A stretch of DNA of 64,000 nucleotides from Carpediemonas membranifera (GCA_019828565.1 JAHDYR010000064.1:62001-126000), one strand, 5' to 3'; shown: positions 12,310 to 22,594, numbered from the stretch's first letter. Made by a program: numbers and translations. Notes: generated from the sequence alone by a model not told the origin.

Positions 12310-13360
12310 GCCGACTCTTACACCGCAGTGACAGCGGGCTCCACAACATCGCCCTCTCCCCGGTCGAGACGATCACGATCGGGGGCTCTCTCACCGTCAC
12401 CCCGCAGGGCTCCGTGGTTGATATCATCGCCAGGTGGCTAGCACTGCCGGCAGCGATCCGGCCCCCGTCACTCTCTTTCTGTGCGCCCGACTCGAAGTAC
12501 ATCCCGTACTTCTGGACAGTGCTGGGTGATCGCGGGATCCTCATAACGGAGAGAGACTGCAGATGGACCATGAGCTTCGACCTCGCAGAGGCTGACCAGA
12601 TTGAAAGAGCCGCTCGGACTGCAGCCTTGGCCAACCGCCTCGGTAGGTAGTCGGTCGAACCTGAAGCGGGGACCAGGGCCCGCAGGAACGCGGGCGAGGT
12701 CAAGAGAGCTGGCATATTCGAGCGGGACGAGCTGGCGAAACTGACGTCGGCTGTCCTCCGCCCTCAGAAACGACTACCCGGCGAGAACAGCTGCGATGAT
12801 CCTGATGATGATGGTCACCGGTGCCCGCCCCTCTGAGATGAAATGGCGGTACCAGCAGATCACCAACCTCAGCGGTAAGCAGGTTGAGCACGCGTTCAAA
12901 GTTACGATTGACCAAGTCCAACAATGTTTCCCTCGCGGAGAAGAGCATTACCGTTGATCTCCGCACGTGGGCCTCCGACGTTGGCAGGGCTATCAAGAGG
13001 TACATCACGCTCCTGGAACAGCACTACAGACGGAGCGAAGAGAGGCCTCATGCATTGACGCCGGTATTCCCACCGGTCCATCCCGAAGCTGATTTTCTGT
13101 CTAGCGATATCGCTGGAATGATGAACAGGTTACTGCACGACATGAACAAACAGAAGACCGCGTACTCCGGGAGGAGAACCTTCGTGACGCGCTTCTCTAA
13201 CGAGGGGAAGTCGCTCGAGGAGCTCCGTCGTATCCAAAACTATGGCTCGGAGAGCACAGTAGTTGGTTACATAGAGAAAGGCGCCGAAACACAATTCCTG
13301 GAGGGAATTAGCGATTTCCCTGACTCCCCAGAGAGTCAAAGAACGTCCGAATCCGAGTAA
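12310..13360 (+). pseudogene. Tyrosine recombinase remnant of DIRS-like element
   Basis: Coding in at least three phases. One stretch (about 12350-12650) gives a helical N-terminal domain. Around 12795-12900 a frame reads MVTGARPSEMKW, matching the first catalytic Arg of tyrosine recombinases. After a further shift (12884 on) the C-terminal domain follows with YSGRRTFVTRF (where H-x-x-R is expected) and a final STVVGY with the candidate nucleophile Tyr. Such YR domains replace the integrase in DIRS/Ngaro retrotransposons. The expected His before the second Arg is not evident. Frame breaks make it inactive. Confidence 0.6.
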
Positions 13361-13404
13361 GTAATCGGCGTCATGCAGCCTCGCACTCGGTCATTCATGG
13401 GCTA

Positions 13405-13430
13405 CCGGGCACTCCTCCCCTAGTGCCCGG
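13405..13430. repeat. 9-bp perfect hairpin downstream of the recombinase remnant
   Basis: CCGGGCACT (13405-13413) pairs with AGTGCCCGG (13422-13430) around an 8-nt loop. It lies 45 bp after the recombinase remnant and 80 bp before the next host gene, so it may mark the element's end or be a chance GC-rich stem. Confidence 0.6.
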
Positions 13431-13511
13431 ACCCGACACGAGGCTGTCCCGGCACCCGAGATAAACGCTGACCCGCGGTGATTTGACTCTACCTCGACTG
13501 CTCCACAACAA

Positions 13512-14591
13512 ATGAGGACGCATTTCAAACGGTGGACGAAGTATCAAGCATGGAAATGGGCTGCAAACCATCCGTGGCATGCAGGATGCAACTATACGCC
13601 TCGGTACGCGATCAACCAGATCGAAATGTGGCATGAAGCTACATTCAACCGTTTGGTTATCGCAGAGGAGCTCGACTGGCTTGTGAAATGCGGCCTAACT
13701 GGCGTTCGTGTCTATCTCCACGATCTCCTTTGGAAAAACGACGCTGAGACGTTCTTCGCAAACATCCGCGCCTTCCTTGATCTTTGCGGCGCTCGCGGCA
13801 TCTCCGTGGTCTTCACAGTCTTCGATGACTGCTGGTACGACCGTGCTACATACGGCATCCAGCCTGCGCCAGTTCCAGGTCTTCACAATTCAGGCTGGGT
13901 GCAATCTCCTGGCGATCGTGTGCTTGCCGACCCCGACCATTGGAGCTATCTCGAAGCGTATGTCCGTGATCTGATGAGGACGTTCGGGGACGACCCCCGC
14001 ATTCTCATGTGGGACCTATACAACGAGTGCGAGAACTTTTATCTGCCAAGCCTTTCCCAGCCCAACCCTACCAGCCTCTTCACCAAGGCCAAGGTCCTCG
14101 CGCGGAAGTTCACGGGCGGGTACAACTCGGAGCTCCTGCTGATCAAAGCTTTTGAGTGGGCTCGCACCGAGAATCCTTCCCAGCCACTCACATCGTCTGT
14201 TTACTTGCCCATACAGCGCCTCAAGGCGACCGTTCTTCAGCTCAGTGACGTTATCACCTTCCACAACTACTCCGGCGCAAAGAGTTTAGTGAAAGACATC
14301 AAGAAATTTAAGCAGCTGGGTCGACCGGTGGTTTGCACCGAGTGGCTGGCACGGCCGTCCAAGTCTCTCGTGCAGACTCACTTGCCCATCTTCAAAGAGC
14401 ACGCAGTGTCCTGTTACAACTGGGGCTTCGTCGACGGCAAAACTCAGACCAAGTTTACTTGGAAGGATCGCCAGTCCGGAGATGAACCGAAGGTGTGGTT
14501 CCATGACTTGCTCAAGAGTGACGGGACACCGTATGATGCTGAAGAGATCAGGGTCTTCCAAGAACTTACTGGAGGCAAGTCGAAGAGCTAG
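13512..14591 (+). CDS. Glycoside hydrolase, GH5-like clan-A (bacterial type)
   Basis: 359 aa, starting at the first in-frame ATG. The sequence follows closely a family of bacterial (beta/alpha)8-barrel hydrolases often labelled cellulase or 1,4-beta-xylanase: GCNYTPRYAINQIEMW near the start, VRVYLHDLLW, HNSGWVQSPG, then DLYNEC with the likely acid/base Glu (about residue 176) and VVCTEW with the likely nucleophile Glu (about residue 276), and late NWGFVDGKTQT. It probably cleaves beta-1,4-linked plant or microbial polysaccharide; the exact substrate cannot be read from sequence. No signal peptide is seen, so a cytosolic or phagosomal place is unclear. It has no intron and a codon use like the host genes. 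It stands alone beside a mobile-element block, which fits acquisition from bacteria (inference). Confidence 0.85.
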   Translation: MRTHFKRWTKYQAWKWAANHPWHAGCNYTPRYAINQIEMWHEATFNRLVIAEELDWLVKCGLTGVRVYLHDLLWKNDAETFFANIRAFLDLCGARGISVVFTVFDDCWYDRATYGIQPAPVPGLHNSGWVQSPGDRVLADPDHWSYLEAYVRDLMRTFGDDPRILMWDLYNECENFYLPSLSQPNPTSLFTKAKVLARKFTGGYNSELLLIKAFEWARTENPSQPLTSSVYLPIQRLKATVLQLSDVITFHNYSGAKSLVKDIKKFKQLGRPVVCTEWLARPSKSLVQTHLPIFKEHAVSCYNWGFVDGKTQTKFTWKDRQSGDEPKVWFHDLLKSDGTPYDAEEIRVFQELTGGKSKS

Positions 14592-14618
14592 ACGTCTGCC
14601 GTGTAAAATAATTGTAAA

Positions 14619-14624
14619 AATAAA
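14619..14624 (+). promoter_or_regulatory. Possible polyadenylation signal AATAAA
   Basis: AATAAAC lies 28 bp after the glycoside hydrolase stop. The same AATAAAC occurs just after the stops of the acyl-CoA-binding protein gene and beta-tubulin. Confidence 0.4.
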
Positions 14625-14710
14625 CTCGTCCCGTTGAGTAATAAGCGTTTAATCGAATCAAACGAAAGTTATGTGCATCGATACATATATACATGGCATG
14701 ACATAATTCC

Positions 14711-17700
14711 TCACATCATCAGTATGTCCATGAGCTGACTATCAGTCGCCCTCTTCCGGTTGTCCAAGTGCGGCGTGCGAGGTGGCTCAACAGCCTCGAT
14801 ATTATAAATCTTGCGGCTGGGAGCGGCACTACGGGACCTCACAGGCGTGGTCGTAAATTCCATAAGAGCACTCGGCAGGGGTCGGGCCGACCGGGGTGGG
14901 GTGGACGGCCGCTTGGGCGTCGAAGCCTCGGGTGTGGCGGGGACAGCTGTATCAGGCCCGGCGGGGACCTGGTTGACTTGTTCAATGTCGCCTGAACCGT
15001 GCTTGGGTGGCTTGCCCTCCTTCTCAATCTTTGTATCTTGAGTGAATTTCACAGCAGACTTCTTCACTGAATCCTGCGGCCACGTTTTCTGCCCGAAACT
15101 CCCGAGATGTTTCCCGCCAAGAGTCCAGAGCTTGACCCGCGTATCCTTGCTCCCAGTCAAAATGAAAGGCTCATCTGACCCTGATGGGGTGGCTAAGTAG
15201 TCTACAGTAACAACAGCGCTGCGGTGGGCCGGGAACGACCGCATCCTGGCCACAGGCGCTGTACAGGGCTCTATGTCCGCGTGGACGGGGTTGTCACGCA
15301 GGAACTCACTTAGTGCGAATGTCGACCATGTTCTTACCCTGCCGCTGGAATGGCCCGTGATGAGGACCTCGTTCGACTCGGATAGAGTAACAGACGTGAC
15401 ACTACGAGCGAGCCTGGCGGTTGCAATGAGGATAGCGCCCTTCTTGACGCTTTGGTCGTGACTGATCGACCAGAGTCGGAGATAATCATCGTCACAGACA
15501 GTGAGGAGATGTCCGCCAAGGTGTTCTGCGAAGAACACGCTTACAACACCAAGAGACTCATCGACCTTGTCGAGATACCCGTCTGTGCCTGCTGGGGTTG
15601 AGTTCGCAGGGACGCCGAGCCTGACTCTTTTGCCGGTGGCATCGAATATGAAGCGGAGGAAGGTTGAATCTGAGTTCCAGACGTAGAAATGGCCGCCGTA
15701 GACGCCGGTCACGAGGATATTGGGCGGATGGAAGGCCATGCAGGTTATGTCGTCGGCGTGGGGGCCAATAACACGCATGGGCGGGATTACTTTGGCGTCG
15801 TGGTTCGCCTCGTTGTCTGCGTAGAGGCTGACGTGACGGTCCCAGCCCGCCACGGCGAACAGCGGAGTAGTGGGGTGCTCGATGTATAGAGCAGCGGCAC
15901 ACTCGCCAGGGTAGACAGTTTCGAGCGTGTTAATCTTCTGCCCGTTGTGAAAATTCCAAACATGCCGCGACCCGTCACTACCTGTGGTGAGCAGACGCCT
16001 GCACGTCCCGTCAAATGCAATAGCAGCAAGCCTGGCGTCTCCATGGGCCTCGCTGTACCTGAACACTAGCCGACCGTCGCTATAATCCCATACGAAGACG
16101 CAACCTGCCGCATCAGTGCTTACTACAACGTCAAACGCAGTGTTAAACAGCGCCTGGGTGATCGGCGCTGAGTGGAGGCTCACCGACTTCTCCTGCTCAG
16201 GGTCTATACGCCAGACGTGTGGGCGATTGCTCGTGGCAATGATCGATGGGCCGTGGCTGTCGAAGAGAAGAAGACCGAGGCGGTCTTCAGGAGCACGGAG
16301 AGGCTTGTCGTGGATGACTTGAGTCACCTGATGAGTTACAGCACTCCAGATCACAATGTCTTTCGTGCCGGGGCAGAGACCAATCAATTGATTAGTTCGG
16401 TCGGCAAATGAGATTGAGCCGACGTGGTGCGTCCTGTCATCGTTCAGGGTGGCAGTAGGCCGGGGAAGATACGGGTTGAAGATCGTGACCACCCAGTCAG
16501 AGGAGCAGGCCGCGATTAGGCGATTGCGGATGCTATAAGACATAGATACGATATTCCGACCAGTGCTGTTGAACACGCGACGTACACCGGTGCACGTGGG
16601 GTCGACCGCCTTGATATGACCGTCAAAAGATGCGGTGATGACCATATCTATATCAGATACGTATACAACCTCCGAGATCCAGTCTGAGTGCAGGTTAAGG
16701 GCGCTGATCATGAGAAGCCTGGCAGCAGCGTTACAGAGCTTGTTTCCGTGCGGAGTGGCTCTCTTCTGCTGCTTTAGGGATGTCTGAGTGACTATGGCCT
16801 GCGAGGCGATGACAGTATTGACCGATCGCCTAAGCGCCGCCAGAGCGTTGCTGTGGGCCTGAGCTGTAGGGCCTTCAGAGTCGGCTGGCACGTCTTCCAG
16901 GGCGAAGTTCGCCTTCTTGGTAATGATCTTGCCCTTCGGCTTGACGGGTGAGCCGCCCCCGCCTGTGGAAACTGCAGCAGTGGTCTTCGGTACGAAACGG
17001 GCGAACGTATGGTTACACAAGCGGGTGTACAGCGCCCTGCTCGCATTCCGCAGGCCCTCAGGGTCGTGGTTGACAGTGGTTCGCAGGTTGTCGATGCTCG
17101 TCTTGTGGTAAATCCACTCGCCGATGTGATTAATACAGACCAGAGTGCCTGCGTCGTCGCCTACCAAGAGTGCGGCGGGCTGGGTGTGGCTCAGAGCTGG
17201 GCGATACGACAGAGAAAGAGGGCTGCTCTCCATGGACGAAATCGACCCGACCGTCTCCCATATCCCGATATCGACAAAATCTATAGATCTATTCACCCGA
17301 CCAAGTGCCAGAATATACACACCGCCGGGCAATGGGATGACGGCCATGCTGCATATCCAACTGGATCCGATTTGCAGTGTCTTGAGCGGCGCCATCGACT
17401 CCTGGGACCAGACTCGGATAGTTCCATCATGTGCAGCGGTAACCAGCCGCTTTCCAGGGAGCACAGTGATGCATTCGATGGCCTCGCGGTGATAAGCAGA
17501 GAGTGAGACGCCCTCGATGTCTGGATTTGGGGTGGGGGTGAATGCGACGTTGCCCTGGCCCATGCCGTCTCTCCCACCCTCCTGGAAGACCATGTAGTTG
17601 ATGAACTCCTCCCAGTCGACGTTCCCGTCGCTGTTGGCGTCGATCTTCATGAAAAGTTGCGTGAGTTCCTTGTCTGACAGACCCTCGCCAAGGATGGACT

Positions 17701-18048
17701 GAAAGGCCTCGACGAACTCCTGTTGGTCTAAGTCGCCGCCACCATCGACGTCTGCACTGTCGAACATGCGCCGCTGAGTGAGGTTGTTGAGGTTGAACGT
17801 ACCAATTCTTGCAGGTGCTGCAAATTCAACTTATCGTCGACGGTTTGCGTCTGAATGTGGAGCGCTTGTGCGCCTGAGAAGGCTTGAACAGCACCCCGTG
17901 TTGAAACACCGCTTCTACTCCCGGAACGGAAGGAGGTGGCCGGGGATTGCCCGAATGAGCGAAAGGACTGCGCGGATACGCCTTCGCGTTGTGTATCCAT
18001 GTCGAGTTTGAGTGCGAAAGAGGTCTCATCAGTGTCGTACTGCTCCAT
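14711..18048 (-). CDS. EF-hand/WD40-repeat protein with a 29-nt intron
   Basis: About 1,102 aa after removal of an intron at 17774-17802. The N-terminus (start chosen at the ATG at 18048, MEQYDTDE) is Ser/Gln-rich, followed by an EF-hand pair: loop DSADVDGGGDLD and loop DANSDGNVDWEE, both with acidic positions expected for calcium binding. The rest is a long array of WD40 blades (many GH...W endings such as TGSDGSRHVWNF and TGSKDTRVKLW), enough for two propellers. The last ~100 residues are Pro/Ser/Thr-rich and basic. The layout resembles WDR49/WDR64 and the Drosophila WDY proteins, often found in ciliated organisms; a ciliary role is inference. Splicing fuses LNLQHLQEL to RRMFDSADV and completes the first EF-hand helix, which strongly supports the intron. 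Confidence 0.85.
17774..17802 (-). other. Spliceosomal intron, 29 nt
   Basis: On the minus strand the intron starts GTACGT and ends CCTCACTCAG. Removal restores one frame across the two overlapping ORFs of the EF-hand/WD40 gene and completes the EF-hand helix. 29 is not a multiple of 3. Confidence 0.85.
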
Positions 18049-18196
18049 TTCGTCGCACGACACCAGATGCACTTTTCGTCGGTAGTTGCGAAAAATGGCG
18101 ACCCCGATCAACGTAAATCATGTAATTTCGCCACACCGCCTACCCAGCCATGCCAGACATATGCAAACACACCTCATACCATCTCTCACTCTCTCT

Positions 18197-19434
18197 TTAA
18201 TAGTCGTCGCCGGCCGTCAGGATCTCAATGCTGTCCGGAAGTACCATGAACGTATGCTCGTGCTGGGACGTGTAGCTGCCAGCCACATCAGCGAGCGGGG
18301 GATAAGCGTTGACGACCTCGTTGTCCACGAGGTTCTTGAGCCCAATCTGCCAGTTGGTCTGGCCGTCACGCTCGATCCATCGGGGGCACCAGGCAAGCGT
18401 GCTATACTGCTTGCGGAGGAAGCCGAACAGCTTCTTCGCGCTCTGCATACGAATGGCAGGAGGGTTGTCGACGTAGTAGCCGTGGCACATGTAGTGCGAG
18501 CAATCGCCAACTGGGCCGTTCGCGACATCGTGGACAAGGCCCTTGCCGGTAGACGCGAAGGTCTCAAGAGCATACATCTCGCCGACCTTCATACGGTCGT
18601 GGATACCGCTGTTCTTGCAGTTGGGGATCGAACGACCAGCATGCACTTGATACTTGCCGACAGTGTGGCCGAAGAGGTTACGGATTGGCTGGAGGGGGTA
18701 TGTCTTGCCGTCAATGGTCACCTCGTAGGAAGTGATGATCTCTTCGACGAGGTCACCAATATCGGAGAGACAGACCTCCGCGCCGGCCATACGGGTCGCC
18801 TGAGTGGTGGCATCCTTGGATGCGAGGGAGAGGTTGTCGAAGTGGGGCTTCCAGTGCATCGTGCAGGCTGAATCGATGACGTAGCCATCGACGTGCATGC
18901 CGATATCGTACTTCATAATGTCTGATGACTGGATCACCGTGTCATCTCCGGGGTTGGGGGTGTAATGAGCTGCAACCTCGTTGAGGGAAACACCGGTGGG
19001 GAAGGCGATGCCCGTGAAGCCAGAGTGCTTGCCGTCGGAGCGGAGGAGGTCGCGGGCACGCTCCTCGACGTCAACGCAGAAGTCCCAAAGCTTGACACCG
19101 GGCTGGGCCTTGCGGCGAGCGTATTGGCGGATCTCGCGGTGGACTTCAGCGCCCTGACGGAGCTTGTTGAGGGTCTCATCGTACATGCGAGCGTCAAGCT
19201 CGAAGGCCTGTGAGTTCTCGCGAAGCAAAGCCTTTCTTTCCTCGCTGTAGGGGATAACAAGGCCCTTGGGGAACTCGTTGTTGGGGTAGAGCTCGTCGAC
19301 GGGCTTGCTGGGGGGCGTTGTCTGTCCTGTGTGAGAAGGAGGAGAGAAAGCGAGGTCAAACCGTTGGTATACAGAGGAGTTGACTTCTTTTTCTTAGCCA
19401 CTGTGTGAGATTACTGGTGGGTTCAAAGCATACT
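18197..19434 (-). CDS. METAP2: Methionine aminopeptidase 2
   Basis: Removes N-terminal Met from nascent proteins in the cytosol. All five metal ligands of type 2 enzymes are present: Asp in KYDIG, Asp in YVIDS, His in FGHTVG, Glu in ALETF and Glu in QHEHT; the C-terminus GDDY also matches. The Lys-rich N-terminus (AKKKKST) typical of eukaryotic MetAP2 and the PPSKPVDELYPNN stretch are visible. No ATG begins the lysine tract in genomic DNA (it reads GTGGCTAAG). Removing a 33-nt intron (19401-19433) joins A to TGGCTAAG and makes the start ATG. A second intron (19327-19372) has good splice signals but leaves the frame off by one; one extra base in the six-G run at 19310-19315 (plus strand) would fix it. 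Catalytic body 18197-19326 is unbroken. Confidence 0.9.
19327..19372 (-). other. Probable intron in METAP2, 46 nt
   Basis: Minus strand: begins GTATAC, ends TTCTCACACAG, the same 3' end as the neighbouring intron. It separates the Lys-rich start from the conserved body. The joined frame is off by one base, see the six-G run at 19310-19315. Confidence 0.6.
19401..19433 (-). other. Intron splitting the METAP2 start codon, 33 nt
   Basis: Minus strand: begins GTATGC, ends ATCTCACACAG. Exon 1 ends in A and exon 2 begins TGGCTAAG, so the initiator ATG exists only after splicing. Confidence 0.6.
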
Positions 19435-19752
19435 GTGTTTCAGGTCGGTCGCGCTCAATGACTCGAGGCGACTTTGTGGCCCATGACGCATGTATGAATC
19501 TCCCAAGAAGCCAACGTCGTGCGAGTCAATATATGGGGTATACTGTTGCTGTAACAGCCGATGGTGGTACGACGGTTGTTTGCCGGAATCTGATCAGTGT
19601 TTGATTGAAAAGTGAAAATGGACAGCCGCATGGCATTCGGATGACACTACACCCTGCAAGACTGTTCTAGCCACGTTCTCTCTCGTGGCTGTCAACCGCT
19701 CGAAAAAAAGATATCCTGCGCGTTGAAGACCCTGGTCTCACAATATCAACAT
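19435..19752. promoter_or_regulatory. Divergent intergenic region METAP2/ACBP
   Basis: 318 bp between two head-to-head genes; it must hold both promoters and the METAP2 5' leader. No recognisable core element (TATA box or other) stands out; a T-rich patch lies near the ACBP start. Confidence 0.4.
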
Positions 19753-20050
19753 ATGGCCCTCCAAGAGGATTTCGAAGCCGCTGCTGAGGCTGTCCACCAG
19801 ATGACGAAGCGCCCGTCTAACGAGGAGTTCCTCAAGATGTACGCCATGTTCAAGCAGGCAAAGTTCGGCGATAACGATACCCGTACGTCCCTACTAGCCT
19901 TCAAGTAACACAGCCAAGCCCAAGATGCTCGCAAACATCAAGGACAAGAAGAAGTGGGAGTTTTGGATGAACCTCAAGGGCAAGTCGCAGGAGGATGCGA
20001 TGAAGGAGTACATCGAGTTCACGCAGGGTCTCATCGCGAAGTATACTTAA
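19753..20050 (+). CDS. Acyl-CoA-binding protein with a 31-nt intron
   Basis: 88 aa after splicing exons 19753-19882 and 19914-20050. It carries the ACBP signature: QEDFEAAAEAV at the start, MYAMFKQAKFGDND, then after the intron WEFWMNLKGKSQEDAMKEYI. These residues form the four-helix bundle that binds medium- and long-chain acyl-CoA esters in the cytosol. The length matches the family (about 86-90 aa). The start is the ATG at 19753 because the family begins with a short stretch before QEDF; an upstream in-frame non-ATG extension is not needed. Unspliced, the frame stops at 19908, losing the second half. AATAAAC overlaps the stop region. Confidence 0.93.
19883..19913 (+). other. Spliceosomal intron, 31 nt
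   Basis: Starts GTACGT, ends AAGTAACACAG. Removal joins FGDNDT to PKPKM and gives a full-length ACBP. The TAACACAG end resembles the joined branch-site/3' splice-site of Giardia introns. Confidence 0.92.
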
Positions 20051-20054
20051 TAAA
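20049..20054 (+). promoter_or_regulatory. Possible polyadenylation signal AATAAA
   Basis: AATAAAC overlaps the TAA stop of the acyl-CoA-binding protein gene. Confidence 0.4.
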
Positions 20055-20224
20055 CGCATTAAAACGAGTGAAATGGTTGTGATTGGCAGTCTAGAGTGTT
20101 GGCGAGGGAGTGCATCGATGGTATCATGCCATCCTCTACGATTGGCAGGCACACCCTGCCAACCCACACTCAATGATGCACGTTTTCCGCCATTACCGCA
20201 CTGTGTATTTACCCGTCAAGAGGC

Positions 20225-20794
20225 TCACTGCATGCCGCTCGTGATCGTCGCCCGCATACCCCGGCTCGACCGGTTCTTGGGCGCCTTGCCCGCAGTCTTA
20301 GCCTTCTTAGGCCTCTTCTTCTCCGCGGTGGTGATCTTATCCTCATCGATATTGAACTTCTCGCTGATGAGCTCGATCACTTCGTCGGTGAGGTCGCCCT
20401 GGATGTCAATGGACTCTTCGCCGCCCGCAGCCTTGACAGTAGACGCACCGCATGCGAACTTCTTCCTAAAGAGGGTCGCTGCCTCACCAAGGTCGACACC
20501 GAACTCCTCGAGACCGATGACCACGGTGACGAACTTCCTGGAGCCCCGTTTGGACCTAAGGACCTGGATCTGCGAAGCCATCTTCACCTTCTCCTTCTTA
20601 GATGACTTCTTGGGGGCAGATTCGGCGTCCTTCTCGCCTTCCTCGCCCTCCTCGTCGCCTTCTTGCTCAGGCTCCTTGGCAGCGCTGCATTCATTGGGAA
20701 AATCTCCCCAATCACAGTACTCGTGAGGAAGACCGCAAATTTCGCACAGCTCTACCTCCTTGATGATCAGTGTCTCCTGTTCGGAATCGCTCAT
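20225..20794 (-). CDS. DENR: Density-regulated protein, DENR
   Basis: 189 aa, ATG to stop without interruption. The N-terminal cysteine cluster (CEICGLPHEYC) typical of DENR is followed by an acidic, then Lys-rich linker. The C-terminal SUI1/eIF1-like domain (from about residue 77: VLRSKRGSRKFVTVV...GADLGEA-type helix...GDLTDEVIELI) is complete. DENR works with MCT-1 in 40S ribosome recycling and re-initiation of translation. Length is close to the animal and yeast proteins. It is head-to-head with Kri1, another ribosome-linked gene. Confidence 0.92.
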   Translation of the reverse strand: MSDSEQETLIIKEVELCEICGLPHEYCDWGDFPNECSAAKEPEQEGDEEGEEGEKDAESAPKKSSKKEKVKMASQIQVLRSKRGSRKFVTVVIGLEEFGVDLGEAATLFRKKFACGASTVKAAGGEESIDIQGDLTDEVIELISEKFNIDEDKITTAEKKRPKKAKTAGKAPKNRSSRGMRATITSGMQ

Positions 20795-20939
20795 CGCTTC
20801 TAAACGATTTACGGTTTAATCGAGCACACATAAATGCTCCAGTCTTGCACTTAGTGCCTACCCGGACAGTAGACTCGGTCTACATGACCTCAGTGAGCCT
20901 AATTAGCCATCCCGCAGTTTACGCAAGGTGATTGGGCCA
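20795..20939. promoter_or_regulatory. Divergent promoter region DENR/KRI1
   Basis: Only 145 bp separate the two start codons, so promoter elements of two ribosome-related genes are shared or overlapping. Confidence 0.45.
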
Positions 20940-22478
20940 ATGGCGAAGAAGAGAGCAACTACGCGTCAAGAGGACTCCAGCAGCGGCTATTCCTCTTCAT
21001 CTGATTCAGATATTGAGCATGTTATGACGGAGGAGGTTCAGGAGCAGTTCAAACGCACTCTGGAGGCTATCAAGCGCAAAGATCCTGCCATTTACGACGG
21101 AAAGCTTGCTGGTGGCAAGGCATCCATCCTTCAAAACAAAAAACCTGCCTCCAGTGACAAGAAGATCTCATTCGCGGACTGGCAGATGCAGAGCTTCCAC
21201 CATGCCGCCCAAGAGAAGGGGCACTTCGACAGCGACGACGACGACCTCGACGAGGACCTCAGAGGCCTCCCCAACGCTGTTCAGGAGCAACGTCTTGCGG
21301 AGCAGCTTATGGGCCTTGATTCAGACGACGACGAGGGCGACGGAATGTTCATGACTCGGGAGCCTGAAGGTCGGACCAGAGCTTCTGCCGACGAGGAGGA
21401 GGCGGCAGCACAGTTTATCAAGGATGTCGTGACGACAGACAGTGTGAAGGTAGAGGTACCAGCCACTGCCCGGTCCGAGGGTGTCAATGAGGACGCAAGC
21501 GACGTCCAAACAACCATCGTCGAAGGCTCCCGGCTTTCCAAGAAGGAGCTGAAGAAGATCTCTATGTTTAGACACGAGGAAGCTGGGGCCGATCGCCTAG
21601 TCACTCGCATGCCTGAGGAAACTCTCAGAAAGAAGAAGGAAAAGAGAAAAGAGAAGCGGCTGCGGCAGGAGGCTCGCAAGGAAGAAAAGCGCAAGCAGCA
21701 GCTAGTGGAGCTCCGCAAGCTCCGTAAGGAGAAGCGTGCCGAGCTTGTTGCCCGCCTCAAAGAGCTCGTGAAAGAAGGCGATGTCGACCCCGCCACGCTC
21801 ACCACGCACCCACTCCTCCGCGAACTTGGTGATATCGGCCTGGACGACCTGGACGAGATCATGGGGGAGGTGTATGACGATTACTACTACGGAGACGACG
21901 GAGTAATGGAGAAACCCGTGTTTAGTGACGACGATGAGATGATGATGAATGATGGCGATGAGGAGATGGAAGAAGAGTCGAACGCCGATGCAGACGCAGA
22001 CGCAGATGCCGATGCAGAAGACGCGGCCCGTGCAGCAAGGAAGGAGCGGGCACAGGTGAGAGAGTACAGCAAGGTGCAGCTCGACACCATGTTGGCCGAG
22101 CTGAACTCCATTGAGCACGAGGATGTTGTCGGTGGGATCCCCTGCCGCTTCCACTATGTCCAGGTCGCCCCGGAGTCGTACGGCATGAGTGCTGAAGAAA
22201 TACTCGACTCCGATGAAAGAACACTGAACTCTAAGGTCCCCCTTGCTATGCTTGCACCCTATGCTGCGGGAAAGAACGACAGAGAGCTCAAGGCACATGC
22301 TAAGAAGACTCTGGTGGACAGGCGCGTGCGGGAGAAGGCTGCGAAGAGGCGGGAGAAGATCAAGGACGGTAAGGTCATGGTCAAGGCAAAGGCCAAGCGC
22401 CTGGGCGATGGACGGAAGGTCAGTGCGGCGAGAATGGACGCTTATGGCCTGACTAGCCAGCGGAAGGGCAAGAAGTGA
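20940..22478 (+). CDS. KRI1: Kri1-like ribosome biogenesis protein
   Basis: 512 aa from the ATG at 20940. Highly acidic and Lys-rich, as in Kri1. The middle has the family's E/K coiled-coil (about residues 200-270). The C-terminal Kri1 domain is clear: GIPCRFHYVQVAPESYGMSAEEIL followed by LAPYAAGKNDRELKAHAKK (seen around residues 400-450). Kri1 interacts with Krr1 in the nucleolus for 40S subunit assembly in yeast. A short run of Asp-Ala dipeptides (about residues 350-360) comes from a GCAGAC/GCCGAT repeat. Confidence 0.9.
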   Translation: MAKKRATTRQEDSSSGYSSSSDSDIEHVMTEEVQEQFKRTLEAIKRKDPAIYDGKLAGGKASILQNKKPASSDKKISFADWQMQSFHHAAQEKGHFDSDDDDLDEDLRGLPNAVQEQRLAEQLMGLDSDDDEGDGMFMTREPEGRTRASADEEEAAAQFIKDVVTTDSVKVEVPATARSEGVNEDASDVQTTIVEGSRLSKKELKKISMFRHEEAGADRLVTRMPEETLRKKKEKRKEKRLRQEARKEEKRKQQLVELRKLRKEKRAELVARLKELVKEGDVDPATLTTHPLLRELGDIGLDDLDEIMGEVYDDYYYGDDGVMEKPVFSDDDEMMMNDGDEEMEEESNADADADADADAEDAARAARKERAQVREYSKVQLDTMLAELNSIEHEDVVGGIPCRFHYVQVAPESYGMSAEEILDSDERTLNSKVPLAMLAPYAAGKNDRELKAHAKKTLVDRRVREKAAKRREKIKDGKVMVKAKAKRLGDGRKVSAARMDAYGLTSQRKGKK

Positions 22479-22594
22479 GCTTGCCGCGGATAAATGGAGC
22501 TTCAGTGTCGATGGGGTTGTTTAAAAAACAAAAAATTGAAATCAATGAGCTATTTATAACCGATCGAACTTGAATTGTTAACAACACAGGGTGT

